From Procambarus clarkii (lineage: Eukaryota > Arthropoda > Malacostraca > Decapoda > Cambaridae): 64,000 nt of DNA. The stretch spans positions 21,217,010-21,281,009 of the forward strand of contig NC_091193.1 in NCBI RefSeq assembly GCF_040958095.1, read 5' to 3'. Below the pieces are notes generated by a model. The model saw only the letters and a list, made by a program, of their open reading frames with translations. It did not search any database and was not told where the DNA came from. The position numbers were made by a program, and so were the translations under genes. Positions 23,701 through 34,199 of this stretch are shown here, piece by piece. How positions within the stretch are numbered: position 1 is the first letter of the stretch; the number at the start of each line of letters is the position of its first letter.

Positions 23701-26700
23701 TTGTTGCTCTTCATCAGAATGACACTTAGCAACTGCAGAATCTACAAGAATAAAAAATAAACATTAATTAGTTTAAAATAAAGTGTTGGATGTAATGATA
23801 TGCTTTTTTCAGATAGATGAGGGGAGCTTGGGTTTCAGAAGACAATCACCAAGAGGGAGTAACAGGGAGATTGCTACACTGGATAAGGGATTATCTACAA
23901 GGCAGAAAAGGTCAGGTGTATTACCAGGGATACATGTCTGAGGAACGGAGGTTTCAGTTAGGTACCCCACAAGGGGGAGTATTAAGTCCCACCTTATTCA
24001 ATGTATTAATGAACAGATTAGCATCAGAGATGTATCCTCCAGGGGTCACGACGATCATATATGCTGATGACATTCTTATACAAGGCACTTCTGGGAACAA
24101 AATTCAAACTGCTCTTAACACTTTGGCGCATTCCAGCAGACCGTCGTTGTCACCAATATTATTAATCACACCGCACGCGTGCCCCTCTCGGGAGTCACGA
24201 GAAAAAATATTTGTATAAAATCCATTTATTATCCGATCAACTTGGGAATAGTTTACAAGTGTTTGCCATGAAATTTACGTTTTCTCCAATAGCTGAACAG
24301 CTTATTAAAGAGAACGGCGTGGCAGTGAATCATCGTGGTAAAACAATCGTATTATTGACACGACGAGTATAATCGACGTAGTTTTTATATGTTGCCAGTC
24401 GAACGCATCCTTATGTGACCTTTAATACTTATGTTCTTATAGAACATTCTATTGCGAGCACATTGGTACAAAAATGAAATACATACATCGACAAATAATG
24501 TCAGGACAGTGAATTGAATATACACTTTTCAAAGCGTGTTTCGCCGAATATGCCGCCGCGGGTAACACTTCGGCCACTTCCCACACTGTTTTTGGTGCGC
24601 TACGACATTGAATCTATATTTATATGCATATGTCCGTGTAGAGAATTTTATTGCGATTCCAATGATACCACAATTAGCGATGTAGGACAACTGTAGGCTT
24701 CGCAACCATTAAGAGAGTGGAAACATTTTGTTGCTGTTTGGCGCTCTCGGCGAGTGATCTGAATAGTTTTTTATTTGGTGTTGATACCAAATACAGTGAT
24801 ACCAAATTTAAATACGTGCGCCTTCAATTATTGTCAGGACAGTCAAAAGAGTGTACACTTTTTCAGTCTTACCGCGTAGGCGCGCGAACCGCCGAAAGCG
24901 CATAGGGTATGATTTTTTTTTGAACGCCGTGAGCGCGAAAGTGTTAACATACTTGGTACAACCTGTCACGAGTTAGGCTTGGTTATAAATGCAGATAAAA
25001 CCAAATACGAGTATAGGAAACGAAGAAATATAACACTTACTCTAAATGGTGTGGAACTGAGCCGTGTTCAGAAGTACAAGTATCTGGGCATGTATGTTGG
25101 ATACACATGTGAGTAAAAATGCTGAAATAAATCATATCAGCACCTTATGTAAGGCCCGTCTGCATCCTCTGAAAGCACTGGCTTTTTCTGGTAAAGGTGT
25201 TGGGGTACTTATCTTGCGGATGTTATACATAAGCACTGTTCGGTCCCTGATAGACTACGCAGCACCCGTATTGTCTTACACAGGCCAAGGCAGAATTAAA
25301 AAAATAGAGCTGATACAGAACGAGGCTATTATTCTTATTCTTATTATTCTTATTATACTATTATTAATTATTATTTAGAGGATTATTCTTGGATGTCAAA
25401 GAAATGCAATGATTGAAATAATGAGAATGGAATTAAATTTACAGAGTGTGTGTGATAGAGTCCGTGACATTAACACTAGAGTATCTATTCGTTTCACGCA
25501 GAGAAAAGGAGGGAATAAGCTGTTTGAGAGTGTTCAGACCTGCTTGAGTGACGTACACACTTCCAGGAAACTGAGGGAGACACGCTACACGAGGGGATTA
25601 GCTCATGACCTCAGGGAATACGACGTACTTGACTGCTGTAAACCCTCTCGACAGTGTAATATGTCTGCTCCCTGGAAAGTACAGAAAATAGACGTCGAAA
25701 TTGTACCCCTCAAGGTGAAAGAGATTCACCATGAACCGGGACAATTACGGTGTTTGTATGGAAGCATGATATCTCTGTTACCAGGAGGCAACAGTTTACA
25801 TGTATATTGTGACGGGTCGGTGGCGGAGGATGGCAGGGCCGGGTGTGGTGTCCTAATAAGGGAATATACGGAGTTTGGGACTCTGGACAGGATAATTGAA
25901 CTCCAGCTTAGTAATTATATATCATTCACACAAGCTGAACTGCAGGCCATTCTGGCGTGTTTGGAGGAAGTACGTCATGACGACAAAAATGTTTTTGTAT
26001 TTGTCGATAGCCGAGGAGCACTAGAGTCCTTAAACAGTCGAAACCCAGTCTTCATGTCTATAGTTGAGGACTGTAAGAGAAGAATAACCGAGATACAGCT
26101 GAAAGGTTATAGTGTGAAATTCATGTGGATTCCATCTCATGTTGGAATAGTGCTCAACGAGGTGGCGAATGACTTGGCCAAACGTGCCACATCAAAACCA
26201 CAAGTTGACATTGAATGTGAATTCACAATGAGACAAATAAGAAGCAAAATCAGAAATATTCAGGCACAGGCGGGAGTGGAGAGGAGAGAGATAATGTATG
26301 AGAGTAGTCAAACCATGCAACACTACATGTATGAGTCAAAACACCCATTTCACTTATGGTAAAAGGAGAAATGCTTGGAGTGACTGTGTACATGCGGCTC
26401 AGGCTTGGGTACAAATATTACTGGGAATATGGGATAGATGTTCATGATAATGACACGAAGTGTAAACTATGTGGTATGTTAAGGTCTCACACCCTGGCCC
26501 ATTATGTTCTTGATTGTCCGTTGATTAATGTATATAGAAACACTGAGATAAGGACTGTTCCTGAACAAATAGCCTGGATGTGTCACAACGGAAAGGTTGA
26601 TGATATTCTTGAGAGAGATAAGAATTTTGCACCAAGATTGTAATATTTTGTTGAATTATCTGCAGGTGTCTTGCAAATTGTCTATACAGTATACCTAGGT

Positions 26701-29700
26701 CATAAAAGTATTTGCGTGTACTGTACCTCTGATAACATACTACTTGTGAAGGAGGAAATGTATATGTTTACCTCTCAGAATGTTTGGCAATATGTGTCTA
26801 TGTATATATTAACACGTTGTACTGAACGGGGTGAGAATAGCTTGAGCTACCTCATCCCTTTGTGTGTATTTTACCTCAATAAACTTATTTCAATTTCAAT
26901 CACCAAGAGGAGAAAGATTTTAGAATTGCGAGATATCACCAGCGAAATACCAGAGAGTTCAGTTCTTAGACCTATCCTGTTCCTTTACTGTATATTTAAA
27001 TGATCTTTGAGATGGGGTAGACTTGTTCCACTCAATGTTTACTAATGATGCTAACATTTTGAGGAGCATTAATTCAGAGGAAAATTATAACTATACCATG
27101 AACTAGATAAACTCAGAATAATCCAGCAAATGGCTACTGAACACTTTTGCATTGCAATGACGATAATCTGTGTCATCTGATTAATATTCATAAACATTCG
27201 AACATTATATTCATCACTGTCATGAGCACTATTGTAAACAAATTTTTGTGTTTCCATCTATTTTCTAGAGAATTCATTTGTGAACACTTTAACACCAAAT
27301 TTATACAGTAGTGTTTAAATTTATACAAACAAATAATTTAAAACATAAAATGACTAAACATTTTAAGCATTATTGAGTGGGATCCACTGAGCCCACTATG
27401 TTTAAGATTGGGAATATGCAGAGAATAGCATAATCTATTATAAATACACTTTCGTTTTTGCATCTATTCTCTAGAGATTTCCTTTATTAGAGATTTCATT
27501 TATTGTAAACCGTTTAATAAATGTAACCGAAGCCGTCAAAGATTGAGGAAAGATTTACACGTTTGTAAGTACTTGCGTAACTCCTTCGTGAATCTGGCCC
27601 CTGGAGGTTTGTATCACACTGTACCTGTCTTCTGAAGCCCACATTACACAGAAATCCGAGTAAGGAATCATTCAGGACCTTACATTTCACACATGTCTGA
27701 CTAATCCTAGAACATGTGGTGCTAGAATGGAGTCCTTGTCTAGTCAAACAAAACAAAGCTGAAGAATGTCCAGAGGAATGCTATCAGACTAGTATCAGAA
27801 GTAAGAGGTATAAGTTAAGAGGAAAGACTAAAGAAATTAAAACTCATTACTAGAAGACAAGAGTAATGGCAGACATGATTACCACATACAAAATTCTCAG
27901 AGGAATTGATTGATCAAAATGTTTATATATTCATGCACAAATCTTTTGCTCCCTTTTAGGTGACTTAACATACAATTATTATAATATAAAAATATTATAT
28001 TTTTGGAATAATTAAGTATTACTGTATTCCAAAAATGCAAAATATAAAGTGTTTTGAAAATAAAGTATTTACATTATCAATAATATCTCTTGTACTCTGA
28101 TTAGGTTATAGTAGCTCCTAATTTATGCTTTTTAATAACTACAAACTTTAGCAACTTTCAAAAGGGTGCACTCACCAAGGTAATGGTTTCTTTGAACGAA
28201 CTAAATGGAATGTCCTCATCACTTGAGTCAAAGTAAGTAGGAATGATTACAGGTGACTTGAATTCTGAAACATCCTCCAGTAATTTGCTTACATCAGCCC
28301 CTAGTAAAAATATTAATAACTGTTAGTACTACAATGATTTGCCAAGACTTCAGTCTATAACAAAGCACATTGAAGGGAGAGAGAATGAGCTCCAGCTCTT
28401 AGGGTCAACCTATTGAACCTAATAGCATTAATTGGCTATTGATATGCATTATGGTCTATCCATGACAAATTTGTTTTGAATCTGTGCATTCCTCTTATTT
28501 ACTAACCCGAGTCTACAAGAGTTTCTGGCTCAGGCTCTGTACGTACCCCATGAGTTTCAATGTGCAACTCCTTGTCCTATCCTCTGAACATTGTTTCTCT
28601 GTTGTCCTTGAAAGTTCCACTTTGAATCTTGTGGATGTAATTCAGTCACCTCTTGTTTGTTTATATTTCTTTAAATTTGACTCAATTAGCATACTCTGTA
28701 GTTAAACTTGTTTAGTTCAAGAGCTAGTCTGATGGTAAATCTTTATAATTTGTTATCTTCTCGACTCTCACACTACCTCTGTAGATATTTTGCTCTCCTT
28801 CCAATGGAGAGAGAGAAAAAAAAACAGCATTGAATGTAATGAAACCCCAATTTCTGGTGAGCCCCTGAAGTTACTACACTGATACAGTGCCTTACTGTTG
28901 TACTAGGTGCAATCAGTTGCAGAGTTCTTATTGGTCAACTGGGGACTATGAACCTAAACCTGGCCCCCCTCAGAGAGGCACAGGTAGCAGTAGCACAAAA
29001 AAAAAAAACTTTTATATAAAGTAATTCATGTCTGCCACCACCAAGGGAAGGCACCTAGAAAGTCAGCAAAACAAAATAGACTACTGCTTGCTTAGAAACA
29101 AGGCCGCAGCCTCAAAACCGCCAAAAGAACTCTCCCAACAGTGTAAACAAGATTTTGTGTAACTAGCTCGAGCTAGATCACCCTACCTGCCCCCCTTATT
29201 TGGGAGGAGGAAGAGGAGGGAGGCAGACTGGTGACGCAAGTGTTCAGTGTTCCCTTGCATGATCAGTTTTCTCTTTCCTGGTGTGTTCAGGATACACTGC
29301 CTTACGGAGTCTCCTCGCTTGTGATGGCTCTCACCATTCAGGTAATGCCAGTTGTCTTTGACCGTCCTTCCTGTCATTCCTCGAGTTGAGTGTGTGTTTA
29401 TTGCAGAGTGGGCGCACTCTGATTCACGCGACCTACCCAGCGTGCCAGCTTAGATGTCTGGTTAGTGCTGATTCTCCCCAAGTGTTTGTTCTCCATGGTT
29501 GGGTCCTCGGGATTAAGTACTATAATATCACATTGCTCAGTTCTTCAGAGGAATGAGCAGTCAAAACCCTGCTGGACTGTCAAAACCCTGCTAAAGTGGC
29601 CCAGAGGAAAACAACCAACATGCCAAGACAAACTGGAGAAGAAACAGCCAAGACCCTAGCAGCAGAAGACGGAGCAAAGATGGAACCTCACTAGAGAAAT

Positions 29701-32700
29701 AAAATCCTGACAGAACGAGTCCTAGGAAGTGGAGAGCAATGCCCTACCACACACACCTCACACCCCACAGGGAAATGGATAACCCCAGAAGGAAAACCTC
29801 AGAGAAGAAAGCCCAGGAGAAAATGAAGGGGCCCATAGGCCCACAGAAAGGCAGGCAAGGATGCATCTCTAATTCCCAGCTGACATGTAGCTGGCAACCA
29901 AAACCTCAGATTCCAACCCAGAAGGAGACTACAATGGGCCCATAATTTTGTCCATGGAAAAAGCTGAACCTTTCCAAAGTGAACAATTAAGTGGTACGTC
30001 AAAGTTATCAAAACACATAAGTATGAATCCTTAATATTTCAGTTTACTAATTTTGGTATTAATCTAAGAAAACATAAAATGAAGGACATTTACCTATATT
30101 ATCAAGGGCAAAATAGAGATCTTGGCATATATTTATTTCAGAATGGTTTGCAACCCACAAGTAACAGAGGGTGTTGTATGTTGAGTAGAGTAGCTTGACA
30201 TCTGTGGTGCAGCACATAGTATGGAAGAGATACTGCATTAGAAGTTTAACTGTAGATTTTGATGAGAACTCTCTCTGAAAGATAGAATTTTATATTTATT
30301 AAATTAACAAAAAAATACAGGGCATCTCAAAATTATTCCTATTTCCATGAAATTGGACAAATTAAAAAAAAAAACATGTTTATTGACGTTTGTCCTGTTT
30401 AACATGCCTTATAAATGTAAAAATTACTAAATTATTTCATCTCTTTTTAGAACCTTTTTTCTCTTTTTTTTCTTTTAATACAGTAATGAATATTGAAGAA
30501 TGCACCTTTGTTGTGACATCCCATATCAACGGATTGCGATATAAAGAAATCAGAGAAAGATCTACAAGGAAATTTCACAGCATCGGTCCTACAGGCAAAG
30601 CAATTTGTGAACGTGTGAACATATTTGAAAGAACTGGATTCGTACATAATGATGTGGGGAAGAGGATGCCCAAGGTTGGAATGTGACGGTATCAGTCGAC
30701 AGTAATGAATAAATAAAGATTGACTTATGATTTATAAATCTCTGTTTTTGTATCAAAATTAGGTAAAAACACAAAATTACATAGGCTTTTAATAGATTTC
30801 TCCAATTTCATAGACATACATAGCTAATTTTGGGACACCCCGTACAGAATAGTACAGATTCTAGTTTGACTAAGTCATTTTGGGCTGCACTGTGGATTAT
30901 CCAGTTTCTCTTGAACTAATATTGCATGACAGGCATATCTAAAGATACTAACTGAACTGGTACTAATATTAAGTGAACCTGCCCTGGCTGTGTGTAGTCA
31001 TGCCCATGAGTCAGCAGGACCCTGCCTAAGGGAACAATTAAATGTCTTCCTCAGATATGAAGTTTTTCATCTATAAAGCCACATACTTATTCAAAGCATT
31101 TGTTGGTGGATTACTGTGGCTCTTGTTATGTTAACTACTGACAAAATAATAATGATGTGAAATAATATTGTTATTGTTACAGACAAAACAACAGATCAAA
31201 ATGGAAGACTAGACTATGAATAATGTACAAATGAAGTCATTTTGAGTGACCATATTATTTATAGGTTAACAGCAGGCTGCAGATTAGAATCTAAGAAATA
31301 GAATTACTGTACAGTGTAGATATCAATTTGTAGTGAGATGTCTTACCTGAAAGAGTCCTTCATAAATATACTTTTTAACTTTGGATTGGTCAAGTTTTGC
31401 AAAGTTTTCCAAAGCCTTCTCTTGAAATGGCCATATAAGGGTTTCTGGAAAACAAATGAATAAATACTGCACATACAATAGTGAAAATATTTCCAACAAT
31501 ATTAATTATAAATGATGATATGCATGAGGAAGAGAAGTAAAATGGAGGAAGTCCATTCATTTTCTTTAAGATAATAAGATTATTAGACTTGAGACTTGTC
31601 ACAACTGCTTCTATCCTAACCTATGTCACCTGTGTCTTGGGTGTACCCACCTGGGAGATATAACCTGCCTCGTTATTTACCTTCAGAATATCGATGGTGG
31701 TGCCTCCCAGTAAAGAAGGGAACTCCCGGAGGCTGTAGTGACAAACGTTTACGCTGACTTTCTTTAACATCTACAAGTGGTTCCATTTGCAAAGATTCTG
31801 AAAAAAACATTTGCCTCTTAATTTTTTGGGGAATCTTGTTGAGGTGTCAGTACTAATGTGTCCATGCCTTGCTCCTGTTTATTCTATAGAACACCTTAAG
31901 TGGTTTCAGGATTATTCGAAGTAACAGGCCAGGATCCTTTTACCATTCATTTGTATCCTTATTTGTCCCAGTAGGATATTATACAATCTACAAGACCTAC
32001 GGTTCTTCCTCCTGTCCCCTGTCCAGAAAACTCAGGGTGGTGGCAGCGTTATTTCTTATTTGGTAACTCGTACGAAGACCGTAGCAGGTAATATTTCTCT
32101 CGCTCACTCGCGCTCTCTTACTCTCCCTCTCGTTCTCACACGCTCTCTCTCGTACTCTCCATCTTGTTCTCCCATGCTCTCTTTTTCTCCCTTAAGCTGT
32201 CTACACAGAGTTCAGTCTATTTTGAGTAATTATTTAGGGCCTCGTATGATAGACCGGGTGTTAATATAATTTAATAGCAAGGAGCCCTGTCATTACAATG
32301 GTGATAATGGTTTTTTTGTTATTACAGTATAATACAAACAGACAAGGACTCACCTGTCACTAAATGTCTTTGACAGGCACTTTAATAAGCAAGGTCTACT
32401 ACATTAAGGTATCCCCCTGACGACTAATCCTGGAATGTCATTTAAAAAATGAAAATACACCTAGTCTCACTCTTGGTATAGCAAGTAATTATCAAAAGAA
32501 GGCACCAAACCGGGAAGGCTATGTAGCACCATCAAATGCGCAAAATAATCAGAGGGCTCACTCTTGGTATAGAGTATATAGTAATATTGCACAGTAAACT
32601 CCTAGTTGTATGTTCTTGGCCTTAGAAAGCAACTGTGCAGCATAACTTAAAATTATTATAGCTTACTGGATGGTAGCAGTACAATTTGGTCAGCAAAAAA

Positions 32701-33301
32701 TTGACAAATTACCATTTTCTTTGATGTCAAACAATTTCAATTCCTCTGCAAGCTTCTCAAGGTGATCGTAGTAACGAGTGTCTGAACGCTCTGCATTCCT
32801 CAGGGACTCTACATCAGTTCTTGTTGGCTAATAATAATAATAACAGTACTGTAGAAAACAATTAGGCTTAAAACAATCATAACATTTTATATTTGACTAG
32901 GTTGAACTAAAATTTTATTATTATAAAATAAATTCTGATACTACAGTACCAGTATGCACATTAAAAGTAATCATTTAACTTCCATTAAACGATATATATG
33001 GCACATACAGTAATTCTAACTGTAGTAAATTGTTTAGAAGGAAAATTAATATACTAATGTACTGTATTAGCCTAAAACATAATTTTGAATTAACTGTGAA
33101 TTTCTTTATTGAAGTTTCTTTATACAGTATTAAACTATTCCTAGCATGCACACCAAACTGTTTCAAACACTATGAATCACCTTGGAGCTTCCTGAACCAT
33201 GGCCATACTCATCCCCAAGGCATGGAAATGAATCACTATTGCTGTCATCATCACTATCTTCATATGTCAACATTTTCTCATAATTTTTTGCCATGTTTTA
33301 T
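17742..33301 (-). CDS. SLF2: SLF2/FAM178-like SMC5/6 recruitment factor
   Basis: Eleven exons read leftward: 33301-33181 (ATG at 33294), 32827-32713, 31797-31681, 31444-31347, 30274-30094, 28300-28176, 23741-23550, 23103-22918, 21516-21382, 20451-20320 and 17819-17742. All have AG/GT borders and matching phases, giving 490 residues. From memory of the family, the order of segments fits the conserved C-terminal half of vertebrate SLF2: an alpha-helical region with KKYIYEGLFQ, LLMQYLFHTM, LQLLSVILMKSNKYNDDDVD, LKKLCELISPIV and FYAQQVIKKWGWKV. Human SLF2 has a long disordered N-terminus (about 1,170 residues in all); here only an acidic DSDDDSNSD start is seen. SLF2 acts in the nucleus, bridging RAD18-bound SLF1 to SMC5/6 at damaged or stalled DNA. 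Exon 1 begins 7 bases before the ATG after TTTTTTTCAG, so a 5' UTR exon lies further right. The last exon is short and the least certain. Family call from pattern, not a search. Confidence 0.7.
17932..19036. mobile_element. Nested inverted-repeat (foldback) element
   Basis: Two inverted pairs overlap: 17932-17990 with 18411-18468, and about 17991-18364 with 18607-19013. A 60-codon frame is repeated identically at 18089-18271 (-) and 18727-18909 (+), showing near-perfect arms. Each long arm carries TGTGACGTCACAC, a CRE-like palindrome. GC content is far higher than the surroundings. It sits in the last intron of the SLF2-like gene. Diverged relatives lie at 21690-22150, 22217-22790 and 28828-29110. 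Confidence 0.75.
19470..19830 (+). repeat. Interspersed repeat, two tandem-like halves
   Basis: The motif TTTTGCATCTATTCTC..ACACCAAATTTAT occurs twice (about 19510-19570 and 19715-19770), with CAAGTGGGACCCACCGAGTG between. The same arrangement recurs at 27165-27510. No coding sequence. Confidence 0.6.
20603..20643. repeat. Perfect 19-nt hairpin
   Basis: Arms 20603-20621 and 20625-20643 are exact complements (GCATCTTGAGTATATCCTT), loop ACA. Within an intron of the SLF2-like gene. Confidence 0.8.
21690..22150. repeat. Diverged foldback-family fragment
   Basis: Contains CACCTTGCCTCACAGAGAGC and CTGGTCATGGCTC, matching the arm sequence of 17932-19036 in diverged form. It begins near TTAACACTTTTGCATGCCAG, whose shape recalls a piggyBac-type end, but no partner end was found. 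Confidence 0.4.
22217..22790. repeat. Diverged foldback-family copy
   Basis: Starts ACAGAGTTGAATATAATGAA and ends with AGCTTCAGGGAGCCCACAGA, the same ends as 17932-19036; the middle carries ATGAGGGGTCCAGGTTCTGG and two A-runs. Lies between exons 8 and 9 of the SLF2-like gene. Confidence 0.55.
23315..23400 (-). repeat. SINE 3'-part fragment
   Basis: Reads ACCTTGAGGTGCTTCCGGGG and CGGCCCGGTCGTCGACTAGG, the reverse complement of the GGTCGAGGACCAGGCCGCTG tail type seen at 16600. Truncated copy. Confidence 0.55.
23857..26896 (+). pseudogene. RNase H-bearing non-LTR retrotransposon, 5'-truncated
   Basis: A LINE copy that starts inside the RT domain. RT motifs: HWIRDYLQGRKGQVYYQG, FQLGTPQGGVLSPTLFNVL and the active site IIYADDILIQG. 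After a piggyBac-like insertion (24119-24943) the frame continues NILGTTCHELGLVINADKT and KYKYLGMYV. A frameshift near 25100 and an inserted TTATTATTC-type microsatellite at 25325-25380 follow. The 25409-26362 frame contains an RNase H domain with YCDGS (Asp), TQAELQAIL (Glu), VFVDSRGAL (Asp), WIPSHVG (His) and NDLAKRA (Asp). A C-terminal frame 26356-26643 has a CKLC...H...HYVLDC zinc-knuckle-like motif. The 3' UTR ends AATAAACTTATTTCAATTTC. Flanked by CAATCACCAAGAGG on both sides. The RNase H domain points to the I/R1/LOA-type group. It lies antisense inside an intron. Confidence 0.85.
24119..24943. mobile_element. Non-autonomous piggyBac-like element
   Basis: 825 bases flanked by TTAA (24115-24118 and 24944-24947). 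The ends are inverted: CACTTTGGCGC and, reading inward from the right, CACTTTCGCGC. Removing the element and one TTAA restores the LINE reading frame exactly. No transposase is present; the internal frames have no recognisable motif. Internal direct repeats start GTCAGGACAGT at about 24500 and 24836. Confidence 0.8.
26911..27110 (+). pseudogene. Decayed CR1-like RT hosting the RNase H LINE
   Basis: Encodes a degraded ITSEIPESSVLRPILFL, the equivalent of the GVPQGSVLGPILF motif of RTs, then remnants of a YINDL region. Its upstream part is the CAATCACCAAGAGG target at 23843, so the 23857-26896 LINE inserted into it. Confidence 0.55.
27165..27510 (+). repeat. Interspersed repeat, second copy
   Basis: Matches 19470-19830 block by block, including TGTGAACACTTTAACACCAA, GAGTGGGATCCACTGAG and the second TTTTGCATCTATTCTCTAGA. 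Direct orientation relative to the first copy. Confidence 0.6.
27740..27950 (+). pseudogene. CR1-like LINE C-terminal fragment
   Basis: Translates, with frame changes, to pieces like LKNVQRNAIRLVSEVRG and LSEERLKKLKL-type residues, the RT C-terminal region seen at 5308-6036 and 57551-57992. Confidence 0.55.
28828..29110. repeat. Diverged foldback-family copy
   Basis: Starts CAGCATTGAATGTAATGAAA and continues through TGGCCCCCCTCAGAGAGGCA and ATTCATGTCTGCCACCACC, the same order as the left arm of 17932-19036. One arm only. Confidence 0.6.
29110..30090. other. Intron sequence, probable unknown repeat
   Basis: Higher GC than the rest of the intron, with CAGTCAAAACCCTGCTGGAC and AAAACCCTGC repeated near 29565-29590. 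No protein motif in any frame. It may be the continuation of the foldback-family element. Confidence 0.35.
30318..30842 (+). mobile_element. Deleted mariner-type element
   Basis: 525 bases flanked by TA. Ends are inverted: CAGGGCATCTCAAAATTA on the left and, from the right, CGGGGTGTCCCAAAATTA. The frame 30390-30686 ends with a stretch like the N-terminal helix-turn-helix of mariner transposases (SHINGLRYKEIRERSTRKF, then AICERVNIFERTGFVHNDV). The catalytic DDE part is absent. Lies in an intron of the SLF2-like gene. Confidence 0.75.
32095..32200 (+). repeat. CT-rich microsatellite
   Basis: Impure CTCT / CTCG / TTCTC run (for example CTCTCGCTCACTCGCGCTCT). Intronic. Confidence 0.8.
32466..32572. 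mobile_element. 75-bp insertion with 16-bp target duplication
   Basis: CTCACTCTTGGTATAG at 32466-32481 is repeated exactly at 32557-32572. Between them are 75 bases containing AGTAATTATCAAAAGAAGGC. The same core is at 19125 and 59308. Confidence 0.7.
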
Positions 33302-33647
33302 CTGAAAAAAATAAACTACAGAACATACATCACTGATGTTATATGGACTTAGGTACCGTATCAGTATTAAGTTGTGAATACAATTTACACCACATTGTAC
33401 ATCTAAAAATTAAGACATGAAGGGGTAACTCGGTGGCACAATATCCAATAGCAACACCAATTTAATGCCAAATTGTCAGAACATTGATAATATTGATTCA
33501 ATATTGAACCTATACTACTATTGAATAATGTGCTTACTGGGAACATGTTGGTATTGACAAAAAAAAATGTCTGATATACATTGTACTGTATAGTAAAATT
33601 TTCATTACAATACTGTTGGGTTGCATTGTTTTGGTAGCCATACTAAG

Positions 33648-33682
<35 letters not shown>

Positions 33683-33952
33683 GATATATACAAGGAGTTG
33701 TAACATTCTCGTACAGCCACTAGTACGCGTAGCGTTTCGGGCAAGTCCTTAATCCTATGGTCCCTGGAATACGATCCCCTGCCGCGAAGAATCGTTTTTT
33801 CATCCAAGTACAGTACACATTTTACTGTTGCGTTAAACAGAGGATACAGTTAAGGAATTGCGCCCAGTAAATCCTCCCCGGCCAGGATACGAACCTATGA
33901 CATAGCGCTCGCGGAACGCCAGGCGAGTGTCTTACCACTACACCACGGAGAC
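33648..33952 (-). repeat. tRNA-derived SINE, family B
   Basis: Minus strand begins GTCTCCGTGGTGTAGTGGTA (A-box region), then GGTTCGTATCCTGGCCGG (B-box region), and ends CCACTAGTACGCG-type tail and poly(A) (T-run 33650-33679 on plus). Sister copies at 44103-44390, 61484-61788 and the split copy at 62472/63691. Confidence 0.85.
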
Positions 33953-33954
33953 TG

Positions 33955-34190
33955 CTAAATAGCAAAATATAGGTGTTAAGCATAGAGGAGCAAAAATGAT
34001 GCAAAAACGTATGCCATACAAGCATACTATGCTAGTTAAAGAGATAAATTTATTCAGTCTTGAAAGAAGGGGTGTATGAATTCAGGAAGTATTTAAAGGA
34101 TACGAGGAAACAAAAATCGCGACAATGTCCATAAAATTCTAACCAATCAGCCAAATTATACAAATCGTCCCAGTTGTGTAACTATGGGAG
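33955..34190 (+). pseudogene. CR1-like LINE C-terminal fragment
   Basis: Encodes HRGAKMMQKRM then EINLFSLERRGV, the RT C-terminal motif, before decay. No upstream RT. Confidence 0.5.
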
Positions 34191-34199
34191 ACTTAGAGC

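Noticed and set aside
32060-32269. Ser/Leu-rich 69-codon frame
   Set aside because: Product of a CT-rich microsatellite.
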